64,000 bases of DNA from Tillandsia leiboldiana (Eukaryota; Streptophyta; Magnoliopsida; Poales; Bromeliaceae), in NCBI GenBank assembly GCA_029204045.2, contig CM055067.1:24564838-24628837 (forward strand), given 5' to 3'. The position numbers and the translations under genes were made by a program. The number at the start of each line of letters is the position of its first letter. The stretch's first letter is position 1. Below the pieces are notes generated by a model, which saw nothing but the letters and a program-made list of their open reading frames with translations, made no database searches and was not told the DNA's origin. Positions 1 through 10,047 of this stretch are shown here, in pieces.

Positions 1-1399
1 AAAATGTCTCACAAGGCGTAGCACATACAATCTCTAACCACATCAGTTGGGGTCTCGTTCACATACAACCAAACAACTCACATGACATTCTAATATTCAC
101 TTAGAACATAGAGGCCGATGTTTTGAAAGGATAAATAATCACAAGGTTTTGAAAGCGGCATCCACACGATGCCATCATTTTAGGAAAGACCGTTTGAAAA
201 CCACATAAATCCACAGGGGTTTGAAAACGGCACCCACCCGATGCCGAACTTTGTGAAAACAGTTCGCAAACACATAAATCCCACAAGGTTGAAAAATTCG
301 GTGCCCACACGACACCCACGTTTTAAAAGTAGTTTTCGCAAACGGTTTTCTTTGCTTTTCATTGTTTGAAACGGCCAAGTAAGGAAGAATGTATCAATCA
401 TTCGTTTATTCAAAAAGGGAAAAGGCAACATCCACTTCGACCCCATGGGGGTGTCGCAATCCACAACTAGCTAGCATGAGTAATAAAAGTAAAGGGAAAG
501 AAGAGTCACTGTATCTGAAGTCACTCAAAGTCAGAACAGCACCCTCGCGGCCTCACCGGTGCCCTAGCACACGCCCCTGGACGAACCTGTCACGGAGTGG
601 GAAGTCAGTGACTAGAATAAACATAATGAGCAAAGAAAGTTAAAATAAAGCAAACCACTGTAACCAGAGCAACCGTCACCCTTCATACACCGCCAACAAC
701 GATCACAACCTGCACCAAACATAAACCGGGCACCCTCCCCGAACACCGCACCGGGCCCCTACCCCGGTAACCCCCCCCTCTGCCGAGCACCTGCCTCGGC
801 CGCCGAGCACCAGCATCGGCGTCACCGCTCACACCCTCCACCCATGAGGGCCCCCATTCCTAACGCCACCGTCGCGTGGGGTACACGGGTCAACGTACCA
901 CTTTTTCGGAAAAGCAAACCCTTGCGGTGGCCAAACCGCTGGTGTGCGTGTAGCAGAACTTGAGCCTCAGATGATAAATCGAATGAAGTAAAAATCGGGG
1001 TCAGCATTGCTCATAAGGATAACTAGAAGGGAAAACACCTTTGCTCACGAAGAATAACTTAAAGAGAAAACACCTTTGCTCATGAGAAATAACTTAAAAA
1101 GAAAACACCTTTGCTCATGAGAATTAACTTAACGAGAAAACACCTTTGCTCATGAGAATTAACTTAAAGAGAAAACACCTTTGCTCATGTCCGCCCTTAC
1201 CCAATTAACCTTGGCGAAAGTACCCACCTTGTGTGTGTCGTCCGGTGTTCGGCACGTCCGTAATCGTGTGTCAGTCGCCAACAACGTCCTGCACTCCTGA
1301 AGGAACATGGGCAAGTCAAGACTAAGGGGTCCGAAACTCACACCGACTCCCAACAACGTGCGGCGGAGTTCCCCGCACGGCACCGGCCCATGCGGCGCA

Positions 1400-2460
1400 C
1401 ACTCCGCCTGGGCACAGCCCCGCGCAGCACCAGCCCGCGCGGGCGACCCACCTGCGGCGGCCCCGCGCGGCCGAGCGCCGCGCGGGCGCGCTGCCCGCGG
1501 TGCGGGGCGACCCCGCGTGGCACCAGCCCGCGCGGGCGCCCCTCCTACCGGCGGCCCCGCGCGGCTGAGCGCCGCGCGGGCGCGCTGCCCGCGGTGCAGG
1601 GCGACCCCACGCGGCACCAGCCCGCGCGGGCGCCCCTCCTGCGGGCGGCTGCGGGCGGCCCAGCGCGGCCTAGTGCCGCGCGGGCGCGCTGCCCGCAGTG
1701 CGGGGCGACCCCGCGCGACACCAGCCCGCGCGGGCGCCCCTCCTGCGGGCGGCCCCGCGCGGCCAAGCGCCGCGCGGGCGCGCTGCACGCGGTGCGGGGC
1801 GACCCCGAGCGGCACCAGCCCGCGCGGGCGCCCCTCCTGCGGGCGGCCCCGCGCGGCCAAGCGCCGCGCGGGTGCACTGCCCGCGGTGCGGGGCGACCCT
1901 GCGCGGCACCAGCCCGCGCGGGCGCCCCTCCTGCGGGCGGCCCCGCGCGGCCAAGCGCCGCGCGGGTGCGCTGCCCGCGGTGCGGGGCGACCTCGCGCGG
2001 CACCAGCCCGCGCGGGCGCCCCTCCTGCGGGCGGCCCCGCGGTGCGGGGGCGACCCCGCGCGGCCCTAGCCCGCGCGGGCGCCCACCTGCGGGCGGCCCC
2101 GCGCGGCCAAGAACCGCGCGGGTGCGTTGCCCGCGGTGCGGGGGCGACCCCGCGCGGCCCTAGCCCGCGCGGGCGCCCCAGCCGCGGGCGGCCCCGCGCG
2201 GCCAAGCGCCGCGCGGGTGCAGGGGCGACCCCGCGCGGCCCTACCCCGCGCGGGCGCCCCACCTGCGGGCGGCCCCGCGCGGCCAAGCGCCGCGCGGTGC
2301 TCGCCTGCGGGCGGTGCCCGCGCGGCGCGCCTGCCGCGCGGTGCCCCATCCGCAGGCGGCCCGCGCGGCATGTGCCCGCGTGGTGCCCGCCTGCGGGTGG
2401 TGCCCGCGCGACGTCTCTGCCGCGCGGCGCCCCGCCCGCGGCCGGCCCGGCGGCGGCGGC
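1400..2460. repeat. GC-rich tandem array (about 94-bp unit) in LTR A
   Basis: About ten imperfect copies of a roughly 94-bp unit, for example starting at 1502 and 1596, of very high GC content. Each unit contains self-complementary blocks such as CCCGCGCGGG and CCGCGCGG. Unit length is not a multiple of three and stop codons are almost absent, so long frames stay open on both strands without coding meaning. The same array is in the sister LTR and in element B's 3' LTR. Confidence 0.85.
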
Positions 2461-2623
2461 GGCCCTCCCCGCGAAAACTCCACCCCGAAACGCCAAACTA
2501 AAACCTAAAGGAAAAACTCACCTTCGATCCGCCGGAAAAAGAGAAGGAGAGGATCGTCCTGTCCTTGCCCGGTTGATCCCGCGAGCAAGAAACCTCCGTC
2601 CTTCTCCCGAAAGGTTGGGTCCC

Positions 2624-2654
<31 letters not shown>

Positions 2655-2723
2655 CTTTTTCATCTCGTAGTGTCTCTTAAAAACCCTAGCCGCCGAACGA
2701 AGGAACCTAAGAGGGAAAACCTA

Positions 2724-2763
2724 AAACCCTAGGTTCTCAAAGGAATAAAAGAGAAATATAAGG
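2724..2763 (-). promoter_or_regulatory. Putative LTR core promoter with TATA and telo-box
   Basis: On the minus strand a TATA-like CCTTATATT (2755-2763) is followed downstream by the telo-box-like CTAGGGTTT (2724-2732), with a second at about 2681-2689. The equivalent block lies near 8845-8884 in the sister LTR. Telo-boxes near the start site are known from plant translation-related promoters; use here is inferred from the matching arrangement in other LTRs of the window. Confidence 0.4.
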
Positions 2764-3046
2764 AACAGATCCGGCGGCTAGAATTACCCCGAGAAACGTG
2801 CCGATCGTTCGCACGGATCCCGGGGCGCCTTAAAGGGGTCCGAACTTCAAAATTTTATTCTGGGAGAACCGGGAGTCGGAATCTGAAACCGATCGCATCC
2901 CCGTTCTCCGTTTCGCGAGCCCTTCCGCCTAAAAATGTCCGCGAGCCCCGACGGACTTTCCGGAAAAACACCAAAAATTGTCCCACAGTCGGACAGTCGT
3001 AAGAAAAGGGATAACGGGAAGGGTCACGGAAAAGCCAGGTCTTACA

Positions 3047-3830
3047 CCACTCACCAATAAAAACAAGTTTCGTCCCCGAAACTTAACTCCCGCCTGCGGC
3101 GAAGGGGTCCGGGTAGCACTCCCTCATCTTTGATTCGGGTTCCCAAGTTGTCTCACGCTCTTCCTGATTGCTCCAAAGCACCTTCACGTAGGGAATTGTC
3201 TAACTTCGTAGCTTTTCAGTCCTCCCGCGCTAGGGTCCGCACCGGCTCTTCCTCGCAGTTCAGGTTTTCTTTGAACTCGATTGCAGAGACGTCAAGCACT
3301 CGCGACGGATTGGGGGATACTTCCGAAGCATGGATGCGCGGACACGACAAGAACTCGGTCGAGATTCGGTGCTAGGGCGAGGCGATGGGCCACGGGGCCG
3401 ACGCACTCCAGAATCTCGAAAGGTCCTACGTACCGTGGGCTCAACTTGTCTCTCAACCCGAACCGCTTCACCCCTGATCGTCCCAACAAATCGGGGATTT
3501 GCAGTGCCTGCCGTATGATGCTTCGTACGGCGCCACTCGGGTGCTCGCCGGGTAACTGACATCGTGGGCGAACTCGACGAGGGGTAGGTAGCATGACCAT
3601 CCGCCTTCCAAATCTACTATGCACGCTCGGAGTATGTCCTCGAGGATCTGGATCGCCCGTTCGGATTGCCCATCCATCTGGGGTGAAAGGCCGAGCAGAA
3701 GTGTAACTTGGCCCCCAGAGCTCGTCGTAGACTCTGCCAAATGTCCGGACGAACCTTGTGCCTCGGCCCGAAGTAGTCGGTGTCGGCGTCCCGTGTAGCC
3801 TCCCCACTTACCGATGTATACGTGGGTCAG
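3047..3830 (-). pseudogene. Decayed integrase C-terminal region of element A
   Basis: Minus-strand frames contain fragments matching the integrase of element B: a stretch with MDGQSERAIQILEDILRAC (the catalytic glutamate region) around 3620-3680, and a GPY/F-type segment with KLSPRYVGPFEILECV around 3390-3450. These lie in different frames, separated by shifts and stops, so no integrase can be made. The first catalytic Asp region and the zinc-binding domain are not recognisable. The segment ends beside the 3' LTR with the usual terminal motif around GACGAAACTT. Confidence 0.8.
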
Positions 3831-3879
3831 TCGGTCGCGTGTCCAGGTCGTAACCCTTCGGTAATTCTAACCTCCGTCT

Positions 3880-4275
3880 TCGCCGTTGGTTCAGCTCCTT
3901 CTGGGTGGGAAGACGCTTAAGGCTTTGGTGGTCCGAGAATACGTTACAGTGGGCACCGGAGAGATAGCGCTTCCTCAGTCTCAGGGTGATGACGACTGCG
4001 GCAAGCTCCAGGTCGTGTGCCGGGTAGTTCTATTTGTAGTCCTTGAGTTCCCTTGACGCATAGGCTACGACTCTTCCTTGCTGTTTCAGTACTCCTTCCG
4101 GTCCTGTTCGCGATGCATCGCGGTATACCTCGACGTCTTCCCGGGTGTTGGTAAGGCAAACGCGGGTGCTCTCGTTAACCGCTTCTCAAGCTCTCCAAAC
4201 TTTCCCGGCATTGGGCCGTCCAAAAGAGCTTGACCCCTTTCCGGGTCGAGCGGTTCAAGGGGGGTACACGCTCTT
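3880..4275 (-). pseudogene. Decayed RNase H fragment of element A
   Basis: The minus strand resembles the RNase H part of the gypsy pol genes elsewhere in this window: a segment like the SDHxSLKYL-FTQKEL region near 3880-3940, then a stretch like YASRQLKDYE and DASR around 4030-4120. Frameshifts and substitutions interrupt it, and the RT domain that should lie to the right is absent. It is a relic and cannot supply RNase H. Confidence 0.7.
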
Positions 4276-4770
4276 TACAGGGTTTTCGTCTAATTCCGGC
4301 TAGTCGCCGCACGGGCGCAACCCCCATCCTGTTCCCGTACCAGTAGGTCGGCCGTGCACCCAGACGGTGCCTTCAGCCCTTTACTTTTCGCTACTAAGTG
4401 CATGGTCCATAAGTAGGAAGGAAACAAAAGAACGCGCGCCTAAATAAATCCAAGCCTAATTCGGTTGGTTTCGGACGGAAGAAAAAGAAAGGAACTAAAA
4501 AAAAAATCTGAGGACTACACCAACGGTGAGTCCCCACAACCCTTTCAAAGGCGCTCGCCCCTCCCAAAATGTCCTGGGGAAAAGAAAAAGGAAAACAACG
4601 AAGCTATTACTAATGTCGAGATATAACCAAAGCACACAATCAACTAGAAGGATGGTATATCCCAAAAGACCTGGGGGGTTAGACGGGGTCAGGCAGGGAC
4701 GGGTCACTCTGGTTCGACGGGTGCCCCCCCCCCCAACTGGAAAAAAAAGTGGTTTAAATATTACCTGTCG
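4276..4770 (-). other. Unassigned interior of element A, with intron-like signals
   Basis: No recognisable protein similarity. On the minus strand, just after the gag stop, CGACAG|GTAA at 4764 looks like a splice donor. A pyrimidine-rich run ending CCCCAG|GAC at 4574-4576 looks like an acceptor, giving a candidate 191-nt intron. Homopolymer runs (A8 near 4741, C10 near 4725) are present. Whether it is spliced cannot be judged from DNA. Confidence 0.35.
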
Positions 4771-5778
4771 TCACTCAGTCCGGGACGTTGCGTCATCCGC
4801 TGGGGCGGCTGGGGTAGTCCGCCCACAACCCCTGGGCCAGCGCCGCACTGCGTGGTAGGGCAGGGTCCTGGTATCGTACGAGTCCGCCAACCGCGAGCCG
4901 TCGGGTTGGTCCCTCAGTGGGTCGGGAGCTGCGGTATCCTCTCGTCCTTCCGGTTGTGGCGTTGCGGCTGTAGCGGCCTGTTCTTGAGGACACGAAGCGC
5001 GGGTGTGATCTGGTTTGCCGCAACCATTGCAGTGGGAGTACCTCCAAAGGCAGTTTGTCACTCGATGCGCCTTTCCGCAGATGACGCAGGGCCCTTGCAG
5101 CGATTCCGGGGTTCCTGTTGGCACCTGCCCACCATTCCTTGCTTTCTCCGGGCGTTGGTTCGCCCGGTTCTTTGGATTGGGGCTCCCCTGCAGGGCGGGG
5201 GTGGCAGCTTTCTCTGCTTCGACAGGTCCCGGCGCCGGGGGCCTAGTGACAGCTGGCTTCTGGGGGCACGTGTAACGCGTGTGACCCGGTTTACCACACC
5301 GGAAACAGTGATCATCCCGCCAGGGGCAGCCCATCATTCGATGTGCACCACCGCAAATGATGCACGGCTTCAATGGGTCGGGCCCCTCCTTCTTCGTTTG
5401 CCCAGACTTCGGTCCTACCTTCGGGCGTTTGGTCGCTCGGCTCGTCAGATAGGGGTCCTCCGCCGGGTCAGGGTAGGGGCATCCCTGCCGGGCGTACTCT
5501 TGCTCCGCACGCATGGCCAAGTTGACTGCGTCATGATAGGTGGGAAAACCCGCTGGTGGCATCCCGCGAGGGGTACCATCCCATGTGCCGTGCTGGAAGT
5601 GGTCGACACTCTCAAGCTCCTGCGTCAGCATGCACAGACGCTCCGTGAGAGTCAGCAGCTGCCCTGCCACATCGCGCAGCTGGTTGCGCAGCAAGCGGTT
5701 CGCTCCGGCTGCGGCATCCATTTCCGTCGGTCGTTGCTCGCTGAGCCGGACTGCTATCTGCGTACGTAATGAAAACAT
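4771..5778 (-). CDS. Capsid-less Gag-like protein with two pairs of zinc knuckles
   Basis: An open frame of 335 codons from an ATG at 5778. The N-terminus (about residues 21-57) matches the coiled, Leu/Gln-rich start of the gags in elements D, C and B. The central capsid-like domain of those gags (motifs FEGETTDPW, ARIWWKT, VMEYQREF) is missing. The frame passes straight to a linker and two pairs of CCHC zinc knuckles at about residues 139-151, 158-171, 231-243 and 250-263. Related elements here have one pair, so the pair appears duplicated. The second knuckle of pair two has Asp in place of the usual Gly before His, but all Cys and His remain. Likely role: nucleic-acid binding, perhaps chaperone or packaging, in trans. 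It starts about 200 bp from the PBS, as in autonomous relatives. Expression is unknown. Confidence 0.7.
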   Translation of the reverse strand: MFSLRTQIAVRLSEQRPTEMDAAAGANRLLRNQLRDVAGQLLTLTERLCMLTQELESVDHFQHGTWDGTPRGMPPAGFPTYHDAVNLAMRAEQEYARQGCPYPDPAEDPYLTSRATKRPKVGPKSGQTKKEGPDPLKPCIICGGAHRMMGCPWRDDHCFRCGKPGHTRYTCPQKPAVTRPPAPGPVEAEKAATPALQGSPNPKNRANQRPEKARNGGQVPTGTPESLQGPCVICGKAHRVTNCLWRYSHCNGCGKPDHTRASCPQEQAATAATPQPEGREDTAAPDPLRDQPDGSRLADSYDTRTLPYHAVRRWPRGCGRTTPAAPADDATSRTE

Positions 5779-5972
5779 ACCGATCGTCACAAAACAAAGA
5801 GACTTAAGCTGACAAGGTAACCTGGCTCCCAATAGGGTTCTACTCAATCTCTACCCTCCCCCGCGCACACTCGTGTTCTATTTATTTATCCCGTGTTCAC
5901 TTTATTAATCAGTAGCCAGAGTATTGCACCCCGTGGATGTTAGGCCCCGACTGTTGTGGTTAAAGTTTACCT

Positions 5973-5983
5973 CTCTGATACCA
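5973..5983 (-). other. Primer-binding site of element A
   Basis: The minus strand reads TGGTATCAGAG, complementary to the 3' end of plant initiator-Met tRNA, eight bases inside the LTR end at 5992. This fixes the element's orientation and marks 5992-9163 as the 5' LTR. Confidence 0.85.
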
Positions 5984-6103
5984 TCTTAATCTGTCACGCC
6001 CCGGGGGTTCGAATCGCGCGGAAGAGGAGCCACCGAGGCTCCTAATTCAGCCATAATTTTTTTTTTGTAAACCAACGCTCCCCGGTGCGTGTCCAGACCC
6101 GCC

Positions 6104-6151
6104 GCATACACAAATTCACTCTGCAACGGGCAGAGTCTCCTTTGTATATGC
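6104..6151 (-). other. Stem-loop near the 3' end of LTR A
   Basis: Outer arms GCATACACAAA (6104-6114) and TTTGTATATGC (6141-6151) pair with one mismatch on this strand (a G-U wobble in one RNA sense), and inner arms ACTCTGC and GCAGAGT pair perfectly around AACGG. The same structure occurs at the corresponding place in LTRs of B, C and D. Confidence 0.65.
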
Positions 6152-7199
6152 ACGGCGTCTCAAATACAAAATGTCTCACAAGGCGTAGCACATACAATCT
6201 CTAACCACATCAGTTGGGGTCTCGTTCACATACAACCAAACAACTCACATGACATTCTAATATTCACTTAGAACATAGAGGCCGATGTTTTGAAAGGATA
6301 AATAATCACAAGGTTTTGAAAGCGGCATCCACACGATGCCATCATTTTAGGAAAGACCGTTTGAAAACCACATAAATCCACAGGGGTTTGAAAACGGCAC
6401 CCACCCGATGCCGAACTTTGTGAAAACAGTTCGCAAACACATAAATCCCACAAGGTTGAAAAATTCGGTGCCCACACGACACCCACGTTTTAAAAGTAGT
6501 TTTCGCAAACGGTTTTCTTTGCTTTTCATTGTTTGAAACGGCCAAGTAAGGAAGAATGTATCAATCATTCGTTTATTCAAAAAGGGAAAACGCAACATCC
6601 ACTTCGACCCCACGGGGGTGTCGCAATCCACAACTAGCTAGCATGAGTAATAAAAGTAAAGGGAAAGAAGAGTCACTGTATCTGAAGTCACTCAAAGTCA
6701 GAACAGCACCCTCGCGGCCTCACCGGTGCCCTTGCACACGCCCCTGGACGAACCTGTCACGGAGTGGGAAGTCAGTGACTAGAATAAACATAATGAGCAA
6801 AGAAAAGTTAAAATAAAGCAAACCACTGTAACCAGAGCAACCGTCACCCCTCATACACCGCCAACAACGATCACAACCTGCACCAAACATAAACCGGGCA
6901 CCCTCCCCGAACACCGCACCGGGCCCCTTCCCCGGTGCCCCCCCCCTCTGCCGAGCACCTGCCTCGGCCGCCGAGCACCAGCCTCGGCGTCACCGCTCAC
7001 ACCCTCCACCCATGAGGGCCCCCATTCCTAATGCCACCGTCGCGTGGGGTACACGGGTCAACGTACCACTTTTCCGGAAAAGCACACCCTTGCGGTGGCC
7101 AAACCGCTGGTGTGCGTGTAGCAGAACTTGAGCCTCAGATGATAAATCGAATGAAGTAAAAATCGTGGTCAGCATTGCTCATAAGGATAACTAGAAGGG

Positions 7200-7360
7200 A
7201 AAACACCTTTGCTCACGAAGAATAACTTAAAGAGAAAACACCTTTGCTCATGAGAAATAACTTAAAAAGAAAACACCTTTGCTCATGAGAATTAACTTAA
7301 CGAGAAAACACCTTTGCTCATGAGAATTAACTTAAAGAGAAAACACCTTTGCTCATGTCC
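7200..7360. repeat. Short tandem repeat in LTR A
   Basis: Five copies of a unit of about 39 bp containing AAAACACCTTTGCTCATGAG and AATTAACTTAA. The equivalent array lies at 1020-1190 in the sister LTR. No function is evident. Confidence 0.8.
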
Positions 7361-7569
7361 GCCCTTACCCAATTAACCTTGGCGAAAGTACCCACCTTGT
7401 GTGTGTCGTCCGGTGTTCGGCACGTCCGTGATCGTGCGTCAGTCGCCAACAACATCCTGCACTCCTGAAGGAACATGGGCAAGTCAAGACTAAGGGGTCC
7501 GAAACTCACACCGACTCCCAACAACGTGCGGCGGAGTTCCCCGCACGGCACCGGCCCGTGCGGCGCACA

Positions 7570-8550
7570 CTCCGCCTGGGCACAGCCCCGCGCGGCACCA
7601 GCCCGCGCGGGCGACCCACCTGCGGCGGCCCCGCGTGGCCGAGCGCCGCGCGGGCGCGCTGCCCGCAGTGCGGGGCGACCCCGCGCGGCACCAGCCCGCG
7701 CGGGCGGCCCCGCGCGGCCAAGCGCCGCGCGGGCGCGCTGACCGCGGTGCGGGGCGACCCCGCGCGGCACCAGCCCGCGCGGGCACCCCTCCTGCGGGCG
7801 GCCCCGCGCGGCCAAGCGCCGCGCGGGCGCGCTGCCCGCGGTGCGGGGCGACCCCGCGCGGCACCAGCCCGCGCGGGGTGCCCGCGGTGCGGGGCGACCC
7901 CGCGCGGCACCAGCCCGCGCGGGCGCCCCTCCCGCGGGCGGCCCCGCGCGGCCAAGCGCCACGCGGGCGCGCTGCCCGCGGTGCGGGGCGACCCCGCGCG
8001 GCACCAGCCCGCGCGGGCGCCCCTCCTGCGGGCGGCCCTGCGCGGCCAAGCGCCGCGCGGGCGCGCTGCCCGCGGTGCGGGGCGACCCCGCGCGGCACCA
8101 GCCTGCGCGGGCGCCCCTCCTGCGGGATGCCCCGCGGTGCAGGGGCGACCCCGCGCGGCCCTAGCCCGCGCGGGCGCCCCACCTGCGGACGGCCCCGCGC
8201 GGCCAAGCACCGCGCGGGTGCGTTGCCCGCAGTGCGGGGCGGCCCCGCGCGGCCAAGCGCCGCGCGGGTGCGTTGCCCGCGGTGCGGGGGCGACCCCGCG
8301 CGGCCCTGGCCCGCGCGGGCGCCCCACCTGCGGGCGGCCCCGCGCGGCCAAGCGCCGCGCGGTGCTCGCCTGCGGACGGTGCCCGCGCGGCGCGCCTGCC
8401 GCGCGGTGCCCCATCCGCAGGCGGCCCGCGCGGCATGTGCCCGCGTGGTGCCCGCCTGCGGGTGGTGCCCGCGCGACGTCCCTGCCGCTCGGCGCCCCGC
8501 CCGCGGCCGGCCCGGCGGCGGCGGCGGCGGCTGCGGCGGTGGCGGCGGCC
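7570..8550. repeat. GC-rich tandem array in the 5' LTR of element A
   Basis: The same roughly 94-bp unit as at 1400-2460, but with a different arrangement of partial units, for example shortened units near 7700 and 7880. The two LTRs of one element have therefore diverged in array structure while their flanks remain almost identical. Confidence 0.85.
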
Positions 8551-9163
8551 CTCCCAGCGAAAACTCCACCCCGAAACGCCAAACTAAAACCTAAAGGAAA
8601 AACTCACCTTCGATCCGCCGAAAAAAGAGAAGGAGAGGATCGTCCTGTCGTTGCCCGGTTGATCCCGCGAGCAAGAAACCTCCGTCCTTCTCCCGAAAGC
8701 CCCGCCGTCGGTCGTAACAAGAGCGAAAAAGGTTGGGTCCCGTTTTTTTTTTTTTTTTTTTTTTTTTTTTTCTTTTTCCTCTCGTAGTGTCTCTTAAAAA
8801 CCCTAGCCGCCGAACGAAGGAACCTAAGAGGGAAAACCTAAAACCCTAGGTTCTCAAAGGAATAAAAGAGAAATATAAGGAACAGATCCGGCGGCTAGAA
8901 TTACCCCGAGAAACGTGCCGATCGTTCGCACGGATCCCGGGGCGCCTTAAAGGGGTCCGAACTTCAAAATTTTATTCTGGGAGAACCGGGAGTCGGAATC
9001 TGAAACTGATCGCGTCCCCGTTCTCCGTTTCGCGAGCCCTTCCGCCTAAAAATGTCCGCGAGCCCCGACGGACTTTCCGGAAAAACACCAAAAATTGTCC
9101 CACAGTCGGACAGTCGTAAGAAAAGGGATAACGGGAAGGGTCACGGAAAAGCCAGGTCTTACA

Positions 9164-10047
9164 GTTGATACACGGTGGTGATGCCACACCGTTGGTGCAC
9201 GGTGGTGATGCCACGCCGTTGGTGCACGGCAGTGATGCCACGCCGTTGGTGCACGGCAGTGATGCCACGCCGTTGGTGCACGGCAGTGATGCCACGTTGT
9301 AGGTACACGACGGTGAGAGTTTTGTGGATGTTTCAGTCTTTGACCGCGAGTTTGGGCATCACCTTTATGATCGCCTTGTGAGCCAGTTTTCAGTCCCGTT
9401 CACCGACGGTTCCGTCCCCGTCAGGGTGTTCTTTATTAGTTGAGGGATCGACTTCGACCTGTGGGTCCGTTGGGGTTATGATAGCATGTTGAGCGACCAA
9501 CTGTGGCACGAGATTGTGCCTTTTGAGGATCCCTTTTGAGGGTAGCCTGCAGTTGTGTTGTCCACTCGAGTGGTTTCGGATCGGGAGGTAACCGAGTGAA
9601 GACCCCAGCGTATTGGATTCCCTTCCTTATTGGATTAATATGCGGGTATGCTCGGGTCGTCTTGTTGAGGTTGGCACCATGTTGTGGTTTGGTGCGTGTT
9701 ACACTTGTGGTTATTTCAGTTTCCCCCATCCTTTTAGTGGAGCCCTTTTGTTTTTCACGTCTCAGCTCAGTAATGGTGTGATTTTCCTCGCCCGTGATTG
9801 ACTTGCCTCTTGAGATCTGTGATTGTTGGAGTACGAGGGACGCCCGTAGCAATTTCTGGCTCGAGAGATGAGAGAATTGCACATCGGGTCATACCGTACT
9901 TGTTGTTGTTGTTGCGAAGTAATCACGAGGAGCGAGTGGGGTCTAGGGAGCTGGAGACGTATTGTTAGATACCTAGCCGTGGTATTCTTGACTCCTGATG
10001 GGCTTGAGCTAGTTTCGAGGATGAAACTTTCTTTTAGTGGGGGAGGG
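9164..10047 (+). pseudogene. Decayed 3' end of element E pol, with chromodomain remnant
   Basis: The tail of a gypsy interior on the plus strand. At 9856-9885 one frame reads LAREMREL, and at 9885-9968 another reads RVIPYL then RSNHEER and ELET. Together these match the Tekay-type chromodomain seen in B and F, split by a frameshift and followed by stops. Further on, the TTCGAGGATGAAACTTT motif (from about 10014) and the polypurine tract GTGGGGGAGGG (10037-10047) precede the LTR. Upstream, 9310-9850 holds no frame I recognise. The left side is cut by element A at 9163. Confidence 0.6.
9171..9305. repeat. 27-bp tandem repeat, five units
   Basis: Five consecutive units of the form CACGGCAGTGATGCCACGCC + GTTGGTG (9171, 9198, 9225, 9252, 9279), with a partial sixth. 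The unit is exactly nine codons, so frames on both strands give repeated peptides, but no start or larger protein supports coding. Confidence 0.9.

Larger units (their letters stand above)
1..3046 (-). repeat. 3' LTR of element A (partial)
   Basis: This aligns base for base with 6168-9163 apart from scattered substitutions, GC-array differences and a 31-bp segment near 8700 that is missing here near 2610. It ends at 3046 in GGTCTTACA, the inverted TG start of the LTR, and abuts the 3' internal end, where a sequence like AAGTTTCG..GACGAAACTT precedes the LTR. About 175 bp of the LTR lie to the left of the window. Confidence 0.85.
1..9163 (-). mobile_element. Element A: non-autonomous Ty3/gypsy LTR retrotransposon
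   Basis: A gypsy-type element on the minus strand. Two copies of one long LTR flank a 2.9-kb interior. The right copy (5' LTR) is complete at 5992-9163; the left copy (3' LTR) is cut by the window edge, and window base 1 aligns with base 6168. The LTRs are near identical outside a GC-rich repeat array, which suggests recent transposition. The interior lacks capsid, protease and RT, so enzymes must come in trans. Element B (57437-64000) has the same LTR family and pol, making it the likely helper. The left target-site duplication is outside the window, so integration cannot be confirmed here. Confidence 0.85.
5992..9163 (-). repeat. 5' LTR of element A (3172 bp)
   Basis: Bounded by TGTCACGCC at 5992 and TCTTACA at 9163, so on the minus strand it runs TGTAAGACC...GGCGTGACA. 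It contains a GC-rich minisatellite, a T-rich run near 8743-8775, a TATA/telo-box block near 8845-8884, short ACCTTTGCTCATGAGAA repeats (7200-7355) and a stem-loop at 6104-6151. No gene lies in it; long frames through the GC array are compositional. Confidence 0.88.

Noticed and set aside
1159..2680. Frames of 445-457 codons on both strands, rich in Arg, Ala, Pro and Gly
   Set aside because: They run through the GC-rich 94-bp array, where stop codons are almost absent. The unit is not a multiple of three, all frames are open, and the same holds in the sister LTR.
2680..2735. Interstitial telomere repeat
   Set aside because: Only single AAACCCTAG-type motifs occur, not arrays; they fit telo-box promoter motifs better.
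7327..8787. Similar frames of 240-409 codons in the right LTR of A
   Set aside because: Same compositional artefact; no conserved domain and no codon-level constraint between the two LTRs.
9171..9305. CRISPR-like direct repeats
   Set aside because: Units are contiguous with no unique spacers, in plant retrotransposon DNA.
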